Shown here: in pieces, positions 8,270 through 17,500 of the stretch | Layout: each line of letters starts with the position of its first letter | Numbering within the stretch: the first letter of the stretch is position 1 | NCBI GenBank assembly: GCA_910587025.1 | Contig: CAJUKR010000004.1 | Span: 1 to 64,000, forward strand | Source: an uncultured Christensenellaceae bacterium | GTDB lineage: Bacteria; Bacillota; Clostridia; Christensenellales; Pumilibacteraceae | DNA: 64,000 nt | Direction: 5' to 3' | Program-made: the position numbers and the translations under genes | Notes under the pieces: generated by a model | The model's input: only the letters and a program-made list of their open reading frames with translations | Database searches by the model: none | What the model was told of the DNA's origin: nothing

Positions 8270-8611
8270 TCAGATATCCTTTCTGCCTTTCGATTTTACG
8301 ATCTTATATGCTATAACTCCGGCAACCGCCGCCACAACGAGGACGATAGCCACGATGAGAGCCGCGATCTGAGCCGCCTGGAAATAAATGTCGTTGTTCG
8401 TCACGAAACTGAAAAGCTCGCGGTGAATGAAACCAAGCAAGCTGTCCACACCGATAAGAACCGCAAGGAAGATAAGCGAAATAACGAGTACCGCGCCGAG
8501 ACGCTTCATCGTCTGTCCGAACGTAGGCCAGCTTACCTGCTTGAGTTCTCCGAACGTAGCCACAATGGGATTGATCTTCTTGGGCTTGTTTTCTTTGTTG
8601 TCCTTAGCCAT
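8270..8611 (-). CDS. secE: Preprotein translocase subunit SecE with an extra C-terminal membrane helix
   Basis: The core of SecE is clear: a polar N-terminus, the amphipathic motif ELKQVSWPTFGQTMKR (residues 22-37) and a membrane helix (about 38-60). SecE clamps the SecY channel. At 113 residues it is longer than the usual single-helix form of about 60, because a second hydrophobic helix (about 80-105, AALIVAIVLVVAAVAGVIAY) has been added. Position between rpmG and nusG is the standard one. Confidence 0.92.
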   Translation of the reverse strand: MAKDNKENKPKKINPIVATFGELKQVSWPTFGQTMKRLGAVLVISLIFLAVLIGVDSLLGFIHRELFSFVTNNDIYFQAAQIAALIVAIVLVVAAVAGVIAYKIVKSKGRKDI

Positions 8612-8623
8612 TCCCGAAACTCC

Positions 8624-8785
8624 TTATTTGGTTTCTTTATGAACAGTGTGCGTCTTGCAGAATTTGCAATACTTCTTCAACTCGATACGATCGGGATCGT
8701 TCTTCTTGTTCTTGAAAGAGTCGTAATTTCTCTGCTTGCAAACCGTACAGGCAAGAGTTATTTTGTTTCTGCTGGTGTTAGCCAT
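8624..8785 (-). CDS. rpmG: Ribosomal protein bL33
   Basis: A 53-residue L33 of the zinc-binding type, with CTVC (residues 14-17) and CKFC (41-44) knuckles. I chose the ATG at 8785 because GGAGG lies 6 bases before it and the protein then has the family length; an in-frame ATG further upstream would add 32 basic residues not found in L33. Confidence 0.95.
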   Translation of the reverse strand: MANTSRNKITLACTVCKQRNYDSFKNKKNDPDRIELKKYCKFCKTHTVHKETK

Positions 8786-8840
8786 GTCAGCCTCCGTAGT
8801 TTTCCGCCGACGCCCGCGTTTTCGGGACAGGCGCATTAAA

Positions 8841-8899
8841 AAGAGCACCTCGCCATATAAGGTGCCTATGTATATTACCAAAACCGCGGCGGTATGTCA
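8841..8899 (-). promoter_or_regulatory. Promoter and 5'-terminal hairpin of the rpmG-rplL operon
   Basis: The -35 TTGACA (8894-8899) and -10 TAATAT (8872-8877) are separated by 16 bases. The predicted RNA start near 8865 opens directly into a GCACCT/AGGTGC hairpin (8845-8865) followed by TCTTTTT, so the very 5' end could act as an early attenuator or as a stabilising cap. Confidence 0.8.
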
Positions 8900-9080
8900 A
8901 GTATTTTTTTGTAATTTTATATATTTTTATTCGACCGTATTATATAAGTATATAGGCGGCTCGCGTTTTTGGAAACGGCTCCGACGGATATGCTCGGCTC
9001 CGACGCGGACGCATATCCGACAATATACGAAAAGTGACACGATTTTATCGAATTTAAGCCGAAAAAGTCATAAAAAAGAG

Positions 9081-9109
9081 TTGAGTTTATGAAAAGTTTA
9101 TATTATACT
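9081..9109 (+). promoter_or_regulatory. Promoter of the DegV gene
   Basis: TTGAGT (9081-9086) and TATACT (9104-9109) with 17-base spacing precede the coding region. This makes an ATG at 9089, located inside the promoter, an unlikely start. Confidence 0.75.
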
Positions 9110-9139
9110 ATATATAAACAAGGAGGATATACGGAAATT

Positions 9140-10018
9140 ATGTATACACTGACTTCGGACAGCGCGATCGACGTGTTCCGCGCCAAAGCGGACGAACTCG
9201 GCGTCAAGGTCATTCCGCTGACATATACGGTAGACGGAAACACCGTCGAGGATTTCGCCGCGGACGAAAGCGAATATAAGAAATTCTATGACGATCTGAA
9301 AAACGGCTCGATGCCGGTCACGAGCCAAATCAACCCTTTTTCTCACGAAGAGTTCTGGGAAAAAGTTTATGCCGAGAACAAAAACGACATAGTGCATCTT
9401 ACGCTCTCGAGCGGATTGTCGCAGACGTACGCTTCGGCGTGCAAAGCGGCGCAAAACTTCAAAGAAAAACACCCCGAAGCGAACATATACGTCGTAGATT
9501 CGCTGGGTGCGACTCAAGCCGAAGCCCCCGTGCTCGAAAAAGCTATCGAACTTCGCGACGCGGGTGTCGGAGCAGCCGAAGCCGCCGAAGCGCTCTCGGC
9601 CTACGCGCACCGCATTCAGGTTTACATAATAGTCGACGATCTCTTCCACCTCAAGCGCGGAGGACGTATCAGCGCGGCAAGCGCAGTGGTAGGCTCCGTC
9701 ATGGGCATCAAACCGATAATCGTATTCGACGACGACGGAAAACTGGCGACGTATAAAAAGCCGCTCGGTTGGAAAAAGGCGCTCAAAACAGTGCTCGATC
9801 ACATCGAGGAATACTGCCCCGACCCCGCCGAAAAAAAGATATGGATCGCACACGCCGACTGTCTCGACAAAGCCGAGGAAGCCAAAGCCGCGATACAAAA
9901 ACGTTTCGGTTCGGAAGTTCGGATCGGATGGATCGGACCCGTTATCGGTTCGCACATCAACCGCGGCACCGTCGGCATACTCTTCGAAGCGAACAGCCGA
10001 CTGAATATCAAAGCGTAA
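9140..10018 (+). CDS. DegV family fatty-acid-binding protein
   Basis: A 292-residue DegV-like protein; members bind a fatty acid and many act as the FakB subunit that presents exogenous fatty acids to the FakA kinase. Typical segments are SGLSQTYASA near residue 95, VDSLGATQ near 119, and the LKRGGRIS motif near 172. The start was chosen at 9140, where MYTLTSDSAIDV begins as in the family, downstream of AGGAGG at 9121 (a rather long gap of 13 bases). It is monocistronic, closed by a terminator. No fakA is visible nearby. Confidence 0.9.
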   Translation: MYTLTSDSAIDVFRAKADELGVKVIPLTYTVDGNTVEDFAADESEYKKFYDDLKNGSMPVTSQINPFSHEEFWEKVYAENKNDIVHLTLSSGLSQTYASACKAAQNFKEKHPEANIYVVDSLGATQAEAPVLEKAIELRDAGVGAAEAAEALSAYAHRIQVYIIVDDLFHLKRGGRISAASAVVGSVMGIKPIIVFDDDGKLATYKKPLGWKKALKTVLDHIEEYCPDPAEKKIWIAHADCLDKAEEAKAAIQKRFGSEVRIGWIGPVIGSHINRGTVGILFEANSRLNIKA

Positions 10019-10041
10019 ATATCGAAATAATCCGGAAACGG

Positions 10042-10079
10042 AATATAACGACCCGAAGATTCGGGTCGTTATATTTTTT
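10042..10079 (+). terminator. Terminator after the DegV gene
   Basis: A long stem with core ATAACGACCCGAA is followed by six T. Confidence 0.9.
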
Positions 10080-10086
10080 GTACAGT

Positions 10087-10332
10087 TTATGATTTGAATT
10101 TACGCTTCGTCGCTTCTCCCCCGCGAAGATGCCGTTCCGCGAGATTAAGCTCGAGCACGGCGCGAACGGACGATGCGAGCGCGGGATCTATGCGCGCAAG
10201 TCTTTCGGTCACATACTTATGAACGGTGGATTTCGCCATGGAAAAATGCGCCGCCGCTCCACGAACGGTGTCGCCGGTGGTCGCTATGTACTCGCCGAGT
10301 CTTACTGCTCTGTCGTCATAAAATTTGCTCAT
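10087..10332 (-). CDS. spoIIID: Stage III sporulation transcriptional regulator SpoIIID
   Basis: An 81-residue DNA-binding protein that reshapes mother-cell transcription during sporulation. The helix-turn-helix GAAAHFSMAKSTVHKYVTERL (about residues 26-46) and the C-terminal basic motif RHLRGGEATKRKFK are diagnostic. I took the ATG at 10332 because MSKFYDDRAVRLGEYI aligns with the known start of the family; an ATG nine codons earlier is possible. No ribosome site is obvious for either. The coding end abuts the DegV terminator, which may serve both strands. Confidence 0.93.
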   Translation of the reverse strand: MSKFYDDRAVRLGEYIATTGDTVRGAAAHFSMAKSTVHKYVTERLARIDPALASSVRAVLELNLAERHLRGGEATKRKFKS

Positions 10333-10410
10333 AGTCGTATATATGACGAATCGCGGCATAAAATGACATTACGATACAATTACGCCGATATTTTGAACGC
10401 CGACGGGAAA

Positions 10411-10439
10411 TTGACTTTTTCCCATGCTCGTGTTATAAT
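10411..10439 (+). promoter_or_regulatory. Promoter of the CoA-disulfide reductase gene
   Basis: TTGACT (10411-10416) and a perfect TATAAT (10434-10439) are 17 bases apart. About 115 bases of untranslated leader follow. Confidence 0.85.
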
Positions 10440-10557
10440 CGACGCATACGAAATAACGTAAAAATTTTTTTGAAACGGTAGCGTATGAAAGATTGCCGAC
10501 TTGCGAAAAACACAGCCGAGCAAAACGTTGCCGACAATAAAGTATCGGAGGGTCGAT

Positions 10558-12246
10558 ATGAAAATCGTAATAGTAGGCGGCGTAGCGGGCGGAGCCACCG
10601 CGGGCGCAAGGATCAGAAGATTAAACGAAAATGCCGAGATCGTCATATTCGAGCGGTCGGGATATATATCTTACGCAAATTGCGGACTGCCGTATTATCT
10701 GAGCGGAGTGATCGACGAAAAAGAAGATCTGACATTACAGACGCCGGAAGGCTTCTATGCCCGCTATGGAATCGTGGCGAAAATTCATCACGAAGTCACG
10801 GATATAGACTCGAAGAAAAAAACGGTATCGGTAGTCGATCTCGAAACGGGAAAAAAGTTCGAAGAAGCGTACGACAAACTCATTCTCTCTCCGGGCGCAA
10901 AACCCGTACTGCCCGATTTTTATATAAAAGACGAACGCGTTTTTACATTGCGAACGGTGGAAGATACGCTTAAAATCCGTTCGCATGTTCGATCGGCGGC
11001 GGTAAAATCGGCGATAGTGATCGGCGGCGGATTTATCGGACTGGAAACCGCGGAAAATTTGAAAGAAGCAGGACTCGATGTCACCGTCGTTCAACGCGGC
11101 GAGCATCTTCTCGGCATAGCAGACAAAGACATCGCGGCGTTCATTCACGCGACATTGCGTAGCAACGGCGTCAGGCTGCTTCTCAATTCCGATACGAAAA
11201 AAATCACGCCCTCAGCCGACGGCATGCGCGTCGAATTGTCCGACGGCAAAACAATAGACGGCGACATGATTCTGCTCGCGATAGGCGTAACGCCCGAAAA
11301 CGAACTCGCAAAAAAAGCGGGACTGGAACTCGGCGTAAAAGGAGCCGTAAAAGTAAATGCGAAAATGCAGACGTCCGCGCCCGATATTTACGCCGTCGGC
11401 GACGCCGTGGAAGTAAAACATTTCGTTACCGAACAAAACTCCGTCATCGCGCTTGCGGGACCCGCAAACAAACAGGGACGCATCGCCGCGGACAATATAT
11501 GCGGCATAGACAGCGAATACGAAGGTTCTCAAGGATCGTCTGTCATCAAGATCTTCGATCAGACCGTCGCGGCAACCGGCATAAACGAAACTCAGGCAAA
11601 AGCGCTCGGATACTCTTACGAAAAAATCATACTGTCGCCCGCGTCGCATGCGGGATATTATCCCGGCGGCAAAATAATGACGATAAAACTTCTATACGAA
11701 AAGATCACGCGAAAGATCCTCGGCGCGCAAATCGTAGGCTATGACGGGGTGGATAAACGTATCGATGTTATCGCAACGGCGATTCGCGCGGGTATGAAAG
11801 CCGACGAACTGAAAGATCTGGACTTGGCGTATGCCCCTCCCTACTCCTCGGCAAAAGACCCCGTAAATATGGCGGGATTCATTGCGGAAAACATAGAAAA
11901 CGGTTTAATCAAACAATTTTATTACGAGGACATTCCCGCGCTGAAAAATCGAAACGACGTTATTTTGCTCGATGCACGAACGGCGTACGAATACGCAAAC
12001 GGTCATGCGAACGGGTTTATCAATATCCCGCTCGACGATTTGCGAAAACGGATCTCGGAACTCGACAAGTCCAAAAAAATTTACGTCATGTGTCAGAGCG
12101 GATTACGCAGTTATCTCGCATCGAGAATACTTATGCAAAACGGTTTCGACGCATATAATTTCGCAGGCGGTTTCAGACTGTACCGCATGATCGCAAAAGA
12201 AGAACTTACGGCAAAAGAATGCTATCCCTGCGGAAAAGACAAATAA
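10558..12246 (+). CDS. CoA-disulfide reductase / FAD-dependent oxidoreductase with rhodanese domain
   Basis: A 562-residue flavoenzyme of the pyridine nucleotide-disulfide family. FAD binds at GGVAGGATAGA (residues 7-17); the single redox cysteine is Cys42 in YANCGLPYY, as in CoA-disulfide reductase and NADH oxidase; a second dinucleotide fold (IVIGGGFIGLE) lies near 160. The last 95 residues are a rhodanese domain with active-site Cys512 in CQSGLRS. Such fusions reduce CoA disulfides, CoA persulfides or polysulfide, giving oxidative and sulfur stress tolerance in anaerobes. The ATG at 10558 follows CGGAGGG and begins directly with MKIVIVGG; an earlier in-frame codon would add 19 unrelated residues. 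Confidence 0.93.
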   Translation: MKIVIVGGVAGGATAGARIRRLNENAEIVIFERSGYISYANCGLPYYLSGVIDEKEDLTLQTPEGFYARYGIVAKIHHEVTDIDSKKKTVSVVDLETGKKFEEAYDKLILSPGAKPVLPDFYIKDERVFTLRTVEDTLKIRSHVRSAAVKSAIVIGGGFIGLETAENLKEAGLDVTVVQRGEHLLGIADKDIAAFIHATLRSNGVRLLLNSDTKKITPSADGMRVELSDGKTIDGDMILLAIGVTPENELAKKAGLELGVKGAVKVNAKMQTSAPDIYAVGDAVEVKHFVTEQNSVIALAGPANKQGRIAADNICGIDSEYEGSQGSSVIKIFDQTVAATGINETQAKALGYSYEKIILSPASHAGYYPGGKIMTIKLLYEKITRKILGAQIVGYDGVDKRIDVIATAIRAGMKADELKDLDLAYAPPYSSAKDPVNMAGFIAENIENGLIKQFYYEDIPALKNRNDVILLDARTAYEYANGHANGFINIPLDDLRKRISELDKSKKIYVMCQSGLRSYLASRILMQNGFDAYNFAGGFRLYRMIAKEELTAKECYPCGKDK

Positions 12247-12310
12247 AACGATCGGATTTACAAAAAATCTCATTTCGTTTTCATGTCGAATAATTATAAT
12301 ACGGACACAA

Positions 12311-12340
12311 AGCCGCGTCGCTTATGCAACGCGGCTTTTT
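12311..12340 (+). terminator. Terminator after the CoA-disulfide reductase gene
   Basis: AGCCGCGT pairs with ACGCGGCT around a 10-base loop and is followed by TTTTT. Confidence 0.88.
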
Positions 12341-12368
12341 CCGCAGTCTTTATATCATATTTCCATAT

Positions 12369-12604
12369 AAAAAAGCGGACATAAGTATAAACCTATGTCC
12401 GCCCTATTTCGCGCCAACGCCGGAATAATATATACGACCGAGCTGAAACGGGGCTCAGCATTATTAAGGTCAAACCCAAGGTCACACCCGCTATAAGCTT
12501 GCCGTTGCTTCGGATAATGAGTGATGTGCGTTGCCGAAATATCGAGAATAATTATGCGGAGAGCCCCGTAATATATACATAAATATCCGCCGAAAAAAGA
12601 AACT
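12369..12604 (-). ncRNA. Putative structured small RNA (about 235 bases), unknown family
   Basis: No reading frame covers this stretch, yet on the minus strand it has a promoter (12611-12640), a closing helix ACGGGGCTC/GAGCCCCGT extended inward by GCAT/ATGC and TATT/AATA pairs, an internal TTCGG/CCGAA hairpin, a tandem 12-base repeat (GGGTGTGACCTT then GGGTTTGACCTT), and a terminator (GCGGACATA stem, 12375-12402, then six T). The size, own promoter and long irregular rod would suit a 6S-like RNA, but I cannot confirm any family. The 5' end is inferred from the -10 box. Confidence 0.6.
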
Positions 12605-12610
12605 ATAAAT

Positions 12611-12640
12611 AGTTTACAACAGGAAACTAATAAATGTCAA
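12611..12640 (-). promoter_or_regulatory. Promoter of the putative structured RNA
   Basis: A perfect -35 TTGACA (12635-12640) and -10 TAAACT (12611-12616) are 18 bases apart. A GTTTCC half-site, identical to half of the neighbouring palindrome, lies within the spacer. Confidence 0.7.
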
Positions 12641-12642
12641 GC

Positions 12643-12658
12643 GTTTCCATATGGAAAC
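12643..12658. promoter_or_regulatory. Palindromic operator between divergent XRE gene and small RNA
   Basis: GTTTCCATATGGAAAC is a perfect 16-base inverted repeat, 2 bases upstream of the -35 box of the RNA promoter. Further GGAAAC/GTTTCC half-sites occur at 12622-12627 and 12709-12714 (GGAAAC). An XRE protein encoded 65 bases away is the natural candidate binder. Confidence 0.7.
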
Positions 12659-12722
12659 TAAAAATTTTCTTTGTTGGTTTATACTTTGTTTCAGACGTTT
12701 ACCGTTGGAAACGAGGGATATT

Positions 12723-12968
12723 ATGAAGTTGATTGAAGCAATAGGGATCAGATTGGAAAATTTGATAAAAGCACGGGAAAATTTTACGGAGTACGAATTA
12801 GCCAAGCAAGCAGGTATGCCGCGTTCGACGATATGGAAAATCATTCATCCGGATCTGACCCGTGTAAAAACCGTAAAACTTGATACTATATATCAAATTA
12901 CGGATACGCTCGGTATAAGTCTGAAAGAATTTTTCAGTGATCCGATATTTGAAGAAATTTCGGATTAA
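12723..12968 (+). CDS. XRE-family transcriptional regulator
   Basis: An 81-residue single-domain helix-turn-helix protein: MKLIEAIGIRLENLIKARE, then the HTH YELAKQAGMPRSTIWKIIHP (about 26-45) and a dimerisation helix. The ATG at 12723 was chosen because GAGGG precedes it by 4 bases and the HTH family starts in this way; an ATG within the palindrome upstream is in frame but lies in the operator. A -10 TATACT is at 12680-12685. The gene faces away from the structured RNA, and autoregulation through the shared palindrome is likely. Confidence 0.85.
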   Translation: MKLIEAIGIRLENLIKARENFTEYELAKQAGMPRSTIWKIIHPDLTRVKTVKLDTIYQITDTLGISLKEFFSDPIFEEISD

Positions 12969-12994
12969 CACGAAGCATCGAAATATTTTATATT

Positions 12995-13036
12995 AAAAAA
13001 CGGGACGATCTTTTCACGGATTCGTCCCGTTTTCGA
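12995..13036 (+). terminator. Terminator after the XRE gene
   Basis: AACGGGACGA pairs with TCGTCCCGTT around a loop, with A-runs before and T-runs after, so it could work in both directions. Confidence 0.8.
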
Positions 13037-13101
13037 TAATACCGTCGCATTCGGTCATATACCTTTTATATCCCCCCTCATTGCTCTGCGGTAAGAATCC
13101 A

Positions 13102-13292
13102 TCTGTAAAAAAGCGAGCTCCGAATGGAGCACGAAAAATATGCCGACACACTGCGCGCCCCGAGGAGTTACGTCGCCTACGGCGCCGTGGCATTCGCGCT
13201 TCGCGCTCGGCTGCGAATCTTTTTTACTTGTCACTTTTTTATTGTCGTATCTCCGTCTGTAAAAAAGCGAGCTCCGAATGGAGCACGAAAAA
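13102..13292. repeat. Decayed duplicate of the tRNA-Arg 3' region
   Basis: A perfect 37-base direct repeat (13102-13138 and 13256-13292) containing a GCTCC/GGAGC hairpin lies downstream of tRNA-Arg. After the outer copy there is a 15-base piece of the tRNA 3' end (13153-13167, one mismatch), then a GC-rich segment (13191-13215) ending TTCGCGCTCGGCTGCG. This has the look of a second tRNA-Arg unit that lost its body. No gene is supported between 13037 and the tRNA. Confidence 0.85.
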
Positions 13293-13323
13293 ATAATCCG
13301 ATGTCTGAAGACATCGGATTATT
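13287..13323 (-). terminator. Terminator of tRNA-Arg
   Basis: A 14-base-pair stem (AATAATCCGATGTC on the minus strand) followed by six T begins 2 bases after the tRNA CCA end. Confidence 0.9.
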
Positions 13324-13324
13324 T

Positions 13325-13401
13325 TGGCGCGCCCTGAGGAGCTCGAATCCCCAACCTTTGGTTCCGTAGACCAACGCTCTATCCAATTGAGCTAAGGGCG
13401 C
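13325..13401 (-). tRNA. tRNA-Arg (ACG)
   Basis: The 77-base cloverleaf has acceptor stem GCGCCCT/AGGGCGC, anticodon loop CTACGGA giving ACG (wobble position normally deaminated to inosine), a normal T-arm and encoded CCA. Confidence 0.95.
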
Positions 13402-13495
13402 TTAGCTGTCAATGCTTGCCTATTATATCGTTATTACATGAAATTGTCAAGAAAAAACCGTACGGTCGCAAAAATATTTTATACCGATACCGCTG

Positions 13496-14455
13496 TTATT
13501 GAGAAACGACTTCCGCCATTCTGTAAAGATCTTTACGGAACTTGCGGGGCATCGACAACGCTTCGTCGATATCGAAGTCGACTATCTTTTCTTTTACCAC
13601 GCCTACGACGCGGTTGCCTATATCTTTTTTGAGCAAAGACACCGCATGATACCCGAGACGGGTGGCGAGCACTCTGTCGCTCACGCTCGGACTGCCGCCG
13701 CGCTGCTGATGACCGAGCACGGTCGCGCGGATGGAAAGATTTGTTTCGCGCTGAAGGTAACGCATGAGTTCTTCCGCGCCGCACACACCTTCGGCGAGCA
13801 CGACAAGACCGCTCGTCTTGCCTTTCTGCGACGCTTCGATAAGCGTCTTTTTGATCTCCGAAAACGTGAGATTGACTTCGGGAATAATGATAAGTTCGGC
13901 GCCGCCCGCGATCCCGGTATAAAGCGCGATATCGCCGCAATGACGTCCCATAACCTCGACGATGGTAAACCGTTCGTGCGAAGACGACGTATCGCGTATC
14001 TTGTCGATAGCCTCGAGACAGGTGTTGCACGCCGTATGGAAACCTATCGTATAATCCGTATACGCAAGATCGTTATCTATGGTACCCGGTATGCCGACGG
14101 TCGGAAAGCCTTTGTTCGACAGCGCCTGCGCGCCTCTGAACGAGCCGTCGCCGCCTATAACGACAAGACCTTCTATCCCCGCCTCGCGCATATTGGCGAT
14201 CGCCTGTTCCTGACATTCGGATTTATGGAAATCCATGCAACGCGCGGTATGAAGGATCGTACCGCCGCGCTGGACGATATCCGAGACACTGCGCATACCC
14301 ATATCGCGGAACGACTTATCGAGCGCGCCCCGATAACCGTGTTCCACACCCACGACCTGCATACCGTTTCCGATAGCCGTTCTTACCACCGCTCGAATGG
14401 CGGCGTTCATTCCGGGGGAATCTCCTCCGCTTGTCAAAATACCGATTTTGTTCAT
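13496..14455 (-). CDS. pfkA: ATP-dependent 6-phosphofructokinase
   Basis: A 319-residue glycolytic kinase that phosphorylates fructose 6-phosphate. The nucleotide-binding TSGGDSPGMNAAIR (residues 8-21), the catalytic GTIDND (about 125-130) and the substrate-binding EVMGRHCGD (about 162-170) are intact, and length is exactly that of the bacterial tetrameric enzyme. Gly at the position after GGD fits use of ATP rather than pyrophosphate. It has its own promoter, and GGGAG precedes the ATG by 8 bases. It follows dnaE, a common Clostridia order. Confidence 0.97.
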   Translation of the reverse strand: MNKIGILTSGGDSPGMNAAIRAVVRTAIGNGMQVVGVEHGYRGALDKSFRDMGMRSVSDIVQRGGTILHTARCMDFHKSECQEQAIANMREAGIEGLVVIGGDGSFRGAQALSNKGFPTVGIPGTIDNDLAYTDYTIGFHTACNTCLEAIDKIRDTSSSHERFTIVEVMGRHCGDIALYTGIAGGAELIIIPEVNLTFSEIKKTLIEASQKGKTSGLVVLAEGVCGAEELMRYLQRETNLSIRATVLGHQQRGGSPSVSDRVLATRLGYHAVSLLKKDIGNRVVGVVKEKIVDFDIDEALSMPRKFRKDLYRMAEVVSQ

Positions 14456-14498
14456 ACGAAATCTCCCGCGCTTTTTGCGCCGTTCCCCTTTCGCAAAT

Positions 14499-14527
14499 AT
14501 TATACACTAATCGCGAACGATGTGCAA
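14499..14527 (-). promoter_or_regulatory. Promoter of pfkA
   Basis: TTGCAC (14522-14527) and TATAAT (14499-14504) are 17 bases apart in the short gap after dnaE. Confidence 0.78.
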
Positions 14528-14545
14528 TCGATTTCGGCAAATTTT

Positions 14546-17500
14546 TTATGCCAATTTCACGTTACCTTCGCCGAGGATCATTATAAGTTCGGCACGCGCG
14601 CCGACGGCATTCAGGCGGCTTGCGGTACGGTAAAGTTTATTCGTCACCGTGTCCTTGACGTATAATTCGTCGTCGCCGGGATACGCCGCCGCAACGTCGA
14701 GCACCTCGGACATCTGCGGATTTTTCTCGCCGCCCGCGATATAACAACATATCTTTTTCGCGTCGGCTTTCTTGCTTTGCGCCGCCGATTCTTTCCACTC
14801 CTCGATCGTAGACACCCATATAGTCGGCTCTCTGTCGCCCGAAGCCGAAACCTTGCCGGTAACGGTAACAAGCTTGTCGGGAACGAATACGCTTCTGAAT
14901 TTGCTCCAGGACGACGGAGAGATCATTACAGACACCGTACCCATGAGATCTTCGAGCGTGCCTATGCCGAACTCTCTGCCCGATTTGGCAAACTTCTTCT
15001 CTGCGGATACGAGCATACCTCCGAGTCTTACGGTCGAGCCGTCGGAAAGCTCCCCTTCCTGCGTTTCCTCCACGGCATCCTCGCCCTCCTCGCCGCCCGC
15101 GGAGATGCGGTTTATATCCGCGGTCGTGTATTCCATTGCGGAAAGTTTGTCGGCATACGCTTCGAGCGGATGCCCCGTAAGATATACGCCCGCCACTTCC
15201 TTTTCATGCATGAGTCTGTCGCGCGGTGAAAATTCTTTGACTTCCGGCCAGACGAAATCATCCGCGCCGCCGCTGACCTCGGGCATATCGAACATATAAT
15301 ACTGTCCGCCCGAACGCGCCTTCTTGTCCGCGCTCACACGGTCGAGCAAAAGCGGAGTCGCCTGAAGCAACGAAGCGCGGTTATGTCCGAAGCAATCGAA
15401 TGCGCCCGCATAGGTAAGACCGTCGATTATGCGGCTGTTGATCTTGAGATCGTAAGCACGGGACAAAAATTCGTAATAGTCTTTGTATGCGCCCTTTTCC
15501 GTGCGCTCGTCGACAAGTTGTTGCATAATGCCTTCGCCTATGCCCTTGACCGCCGCAAGCCCGACGCGGATGCAATCGCCCTCGACGGAAAACCCAACGC
15601 GCGATTTGTTTATATCCGGCGGAAGCACGCTTACGCCCTGTTGCTTTATATACGTCAAATAGTTCGTTATTTCTTCTATCTTGGTTATGCGATTGTTGAG
15701 CACCGCAACAATAAACTCTTTGAGATGGTGACACTTGAGATACGCCGTCTGATAAGCGACGAACGCATACGCCGCCGCGTGCGACTTATTGAACGCATAA
15801 GACGCGAAGTCCATCATTTCGGAGAACAGCCCGTCGGCATCCTTCTCGCTCATACCGTTTGCAACCGCTCCGGGAACGGGCACCGTTTCGCCCTTTTCGT
15901 TGGTGAACGTGCCGCCGTGGATAAATATCTCACGCTGAGCGGCAAGAGCGTCATGCTTCTTTTTGCTCATCATTCGGCGTATGGCGTCCGCGCCGCCCAT
16001 GGAATACCCGGCAAGCTCGCGACAGATATTCATGACCTGTTCCTGATATACCATGACGCCGTAAGTCGTATCGAGGTTCTTTTTGAGTACGGGGTGTTTG
16101 TAAACGATCCGATCGGGATTTTTCTTATTGTAAACGTACGTTTTTATATACTGCATCGGTCCGGGACGGTACAGCGAAATGCCCGCGATGATATCCTCTA
16201 TGCAGTCGGGCTTCAGGTCTTTCATGAAGTTCTTCATTCCGCCGCTTTCGAGCTGGAACACGGCGTGAGTGTTGCCCTCGCCGATCATCTTGTATACGTC
16301 GGCGTCGTCCACTCCCATCGAGTAAAAGTCGAGCCGTTTCCCCGTCGTTTCTTCCACGATGTCGATCGCTTTTTTTATGTCCGTCAAGTTCATGAGTCCG
16401 AGGAAGTCCATCTTGAGCAGACCGAGTTCCTCTACCTGTATCATGTTGTACTGACAAGCCACGATGCCCTGTCCGTTCATCGCAAGCGGCGCATGGTCGC
16501 TTATTGGATCGCGACAGATTATTACGCCCGCTGCGTGCAGACCGGTCTGGCGCGGCATACCTTCGATTTCTATCGCAAGGTCGAGCACCTGGTGCAATAC
16601 GGGGTCGGTATCGTATATTTCGCGAAGCTCGGCAATGCCGTGATTCACGCCTTCCTTGTCCGGTTTTTTTCCGAGAACATGCTCAATCGTCAGCTTACCC
16701 ATCATTTTCGGCATGAGCTTGGTGATCCTGTTCATGTCCGCAAACGGAACGTCGAGCACGCGTCCGACGTCTTTGATCGCCGCTTTCGCCGCCATCGTGC
16801 CGAAAGTGCAAATCTGAGATACATGATCGTCGCCGTACTTGCGGCGGACATAATCTATGACCTCGCCGCGACGCTCCACGCAGAAGTCGATATCGAAGTC
16901 GGGGTTGGACACGCGCTCGGGGTTCAGGAAACGCTCGAAGAACAGATCGAAACCGAGCGGCTCGATCTTGGTTATTCCTATTGCGTACGCTATTATACTG
17001 CCCGCGCCGCTTCCTCTGCCCGGACCGACGGGAATGCCCACGCTTTCGGCGTAGTTGATGAAATCCCACACGACGAGGAAATAGTCGGTAAAGCCCATAC
17101 CCGACACGACGCCGAACTCGTAATCGGCGCGCTGTCTTATCTCGGGCGTAATTTCCTTATACTTCTTTTTCAATCCCTCGTCCAACAGCTTTTTGAGATA
17201 TTCGTCGCTCGTCATGCCGTCGGGCGCGGAGTACACGGGGTAAAGCATCTTTCTCGCAAAGAACGATTTGCAATCCCCGCACTTCTCCATTATCTCGAGC
17301 GTGTTGTCAAGCGCTTCGGGCACGGTCGGAAACACAGCTTCCATTTCTTCGCGGCTCTTGAGATAAAACTCCTTCGTAGGGAAATAGCTGTCGTCGTCCA
17401 CACCGTCCACGCCTTCCGTCACATTGTCGGTATCGTCGCTGACGGACAGCTTATCGCCGAAGGCTATGCACTGAAGAACTTTCTGCGTACGCGCGTCGCT

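Noticed and set aside
9089..9139. An earlier ATG start for the DegV protein
   Set aside because: It lies inside the promoter, before the -10 box, and adds residues not found in the family.
12369..12604. Riboswitch for a downstream gene
   Set aside because: The RNA ends in its own terminator and the next gene leftward is the end of a convergent gene, so there is nothing to regulate in cis.
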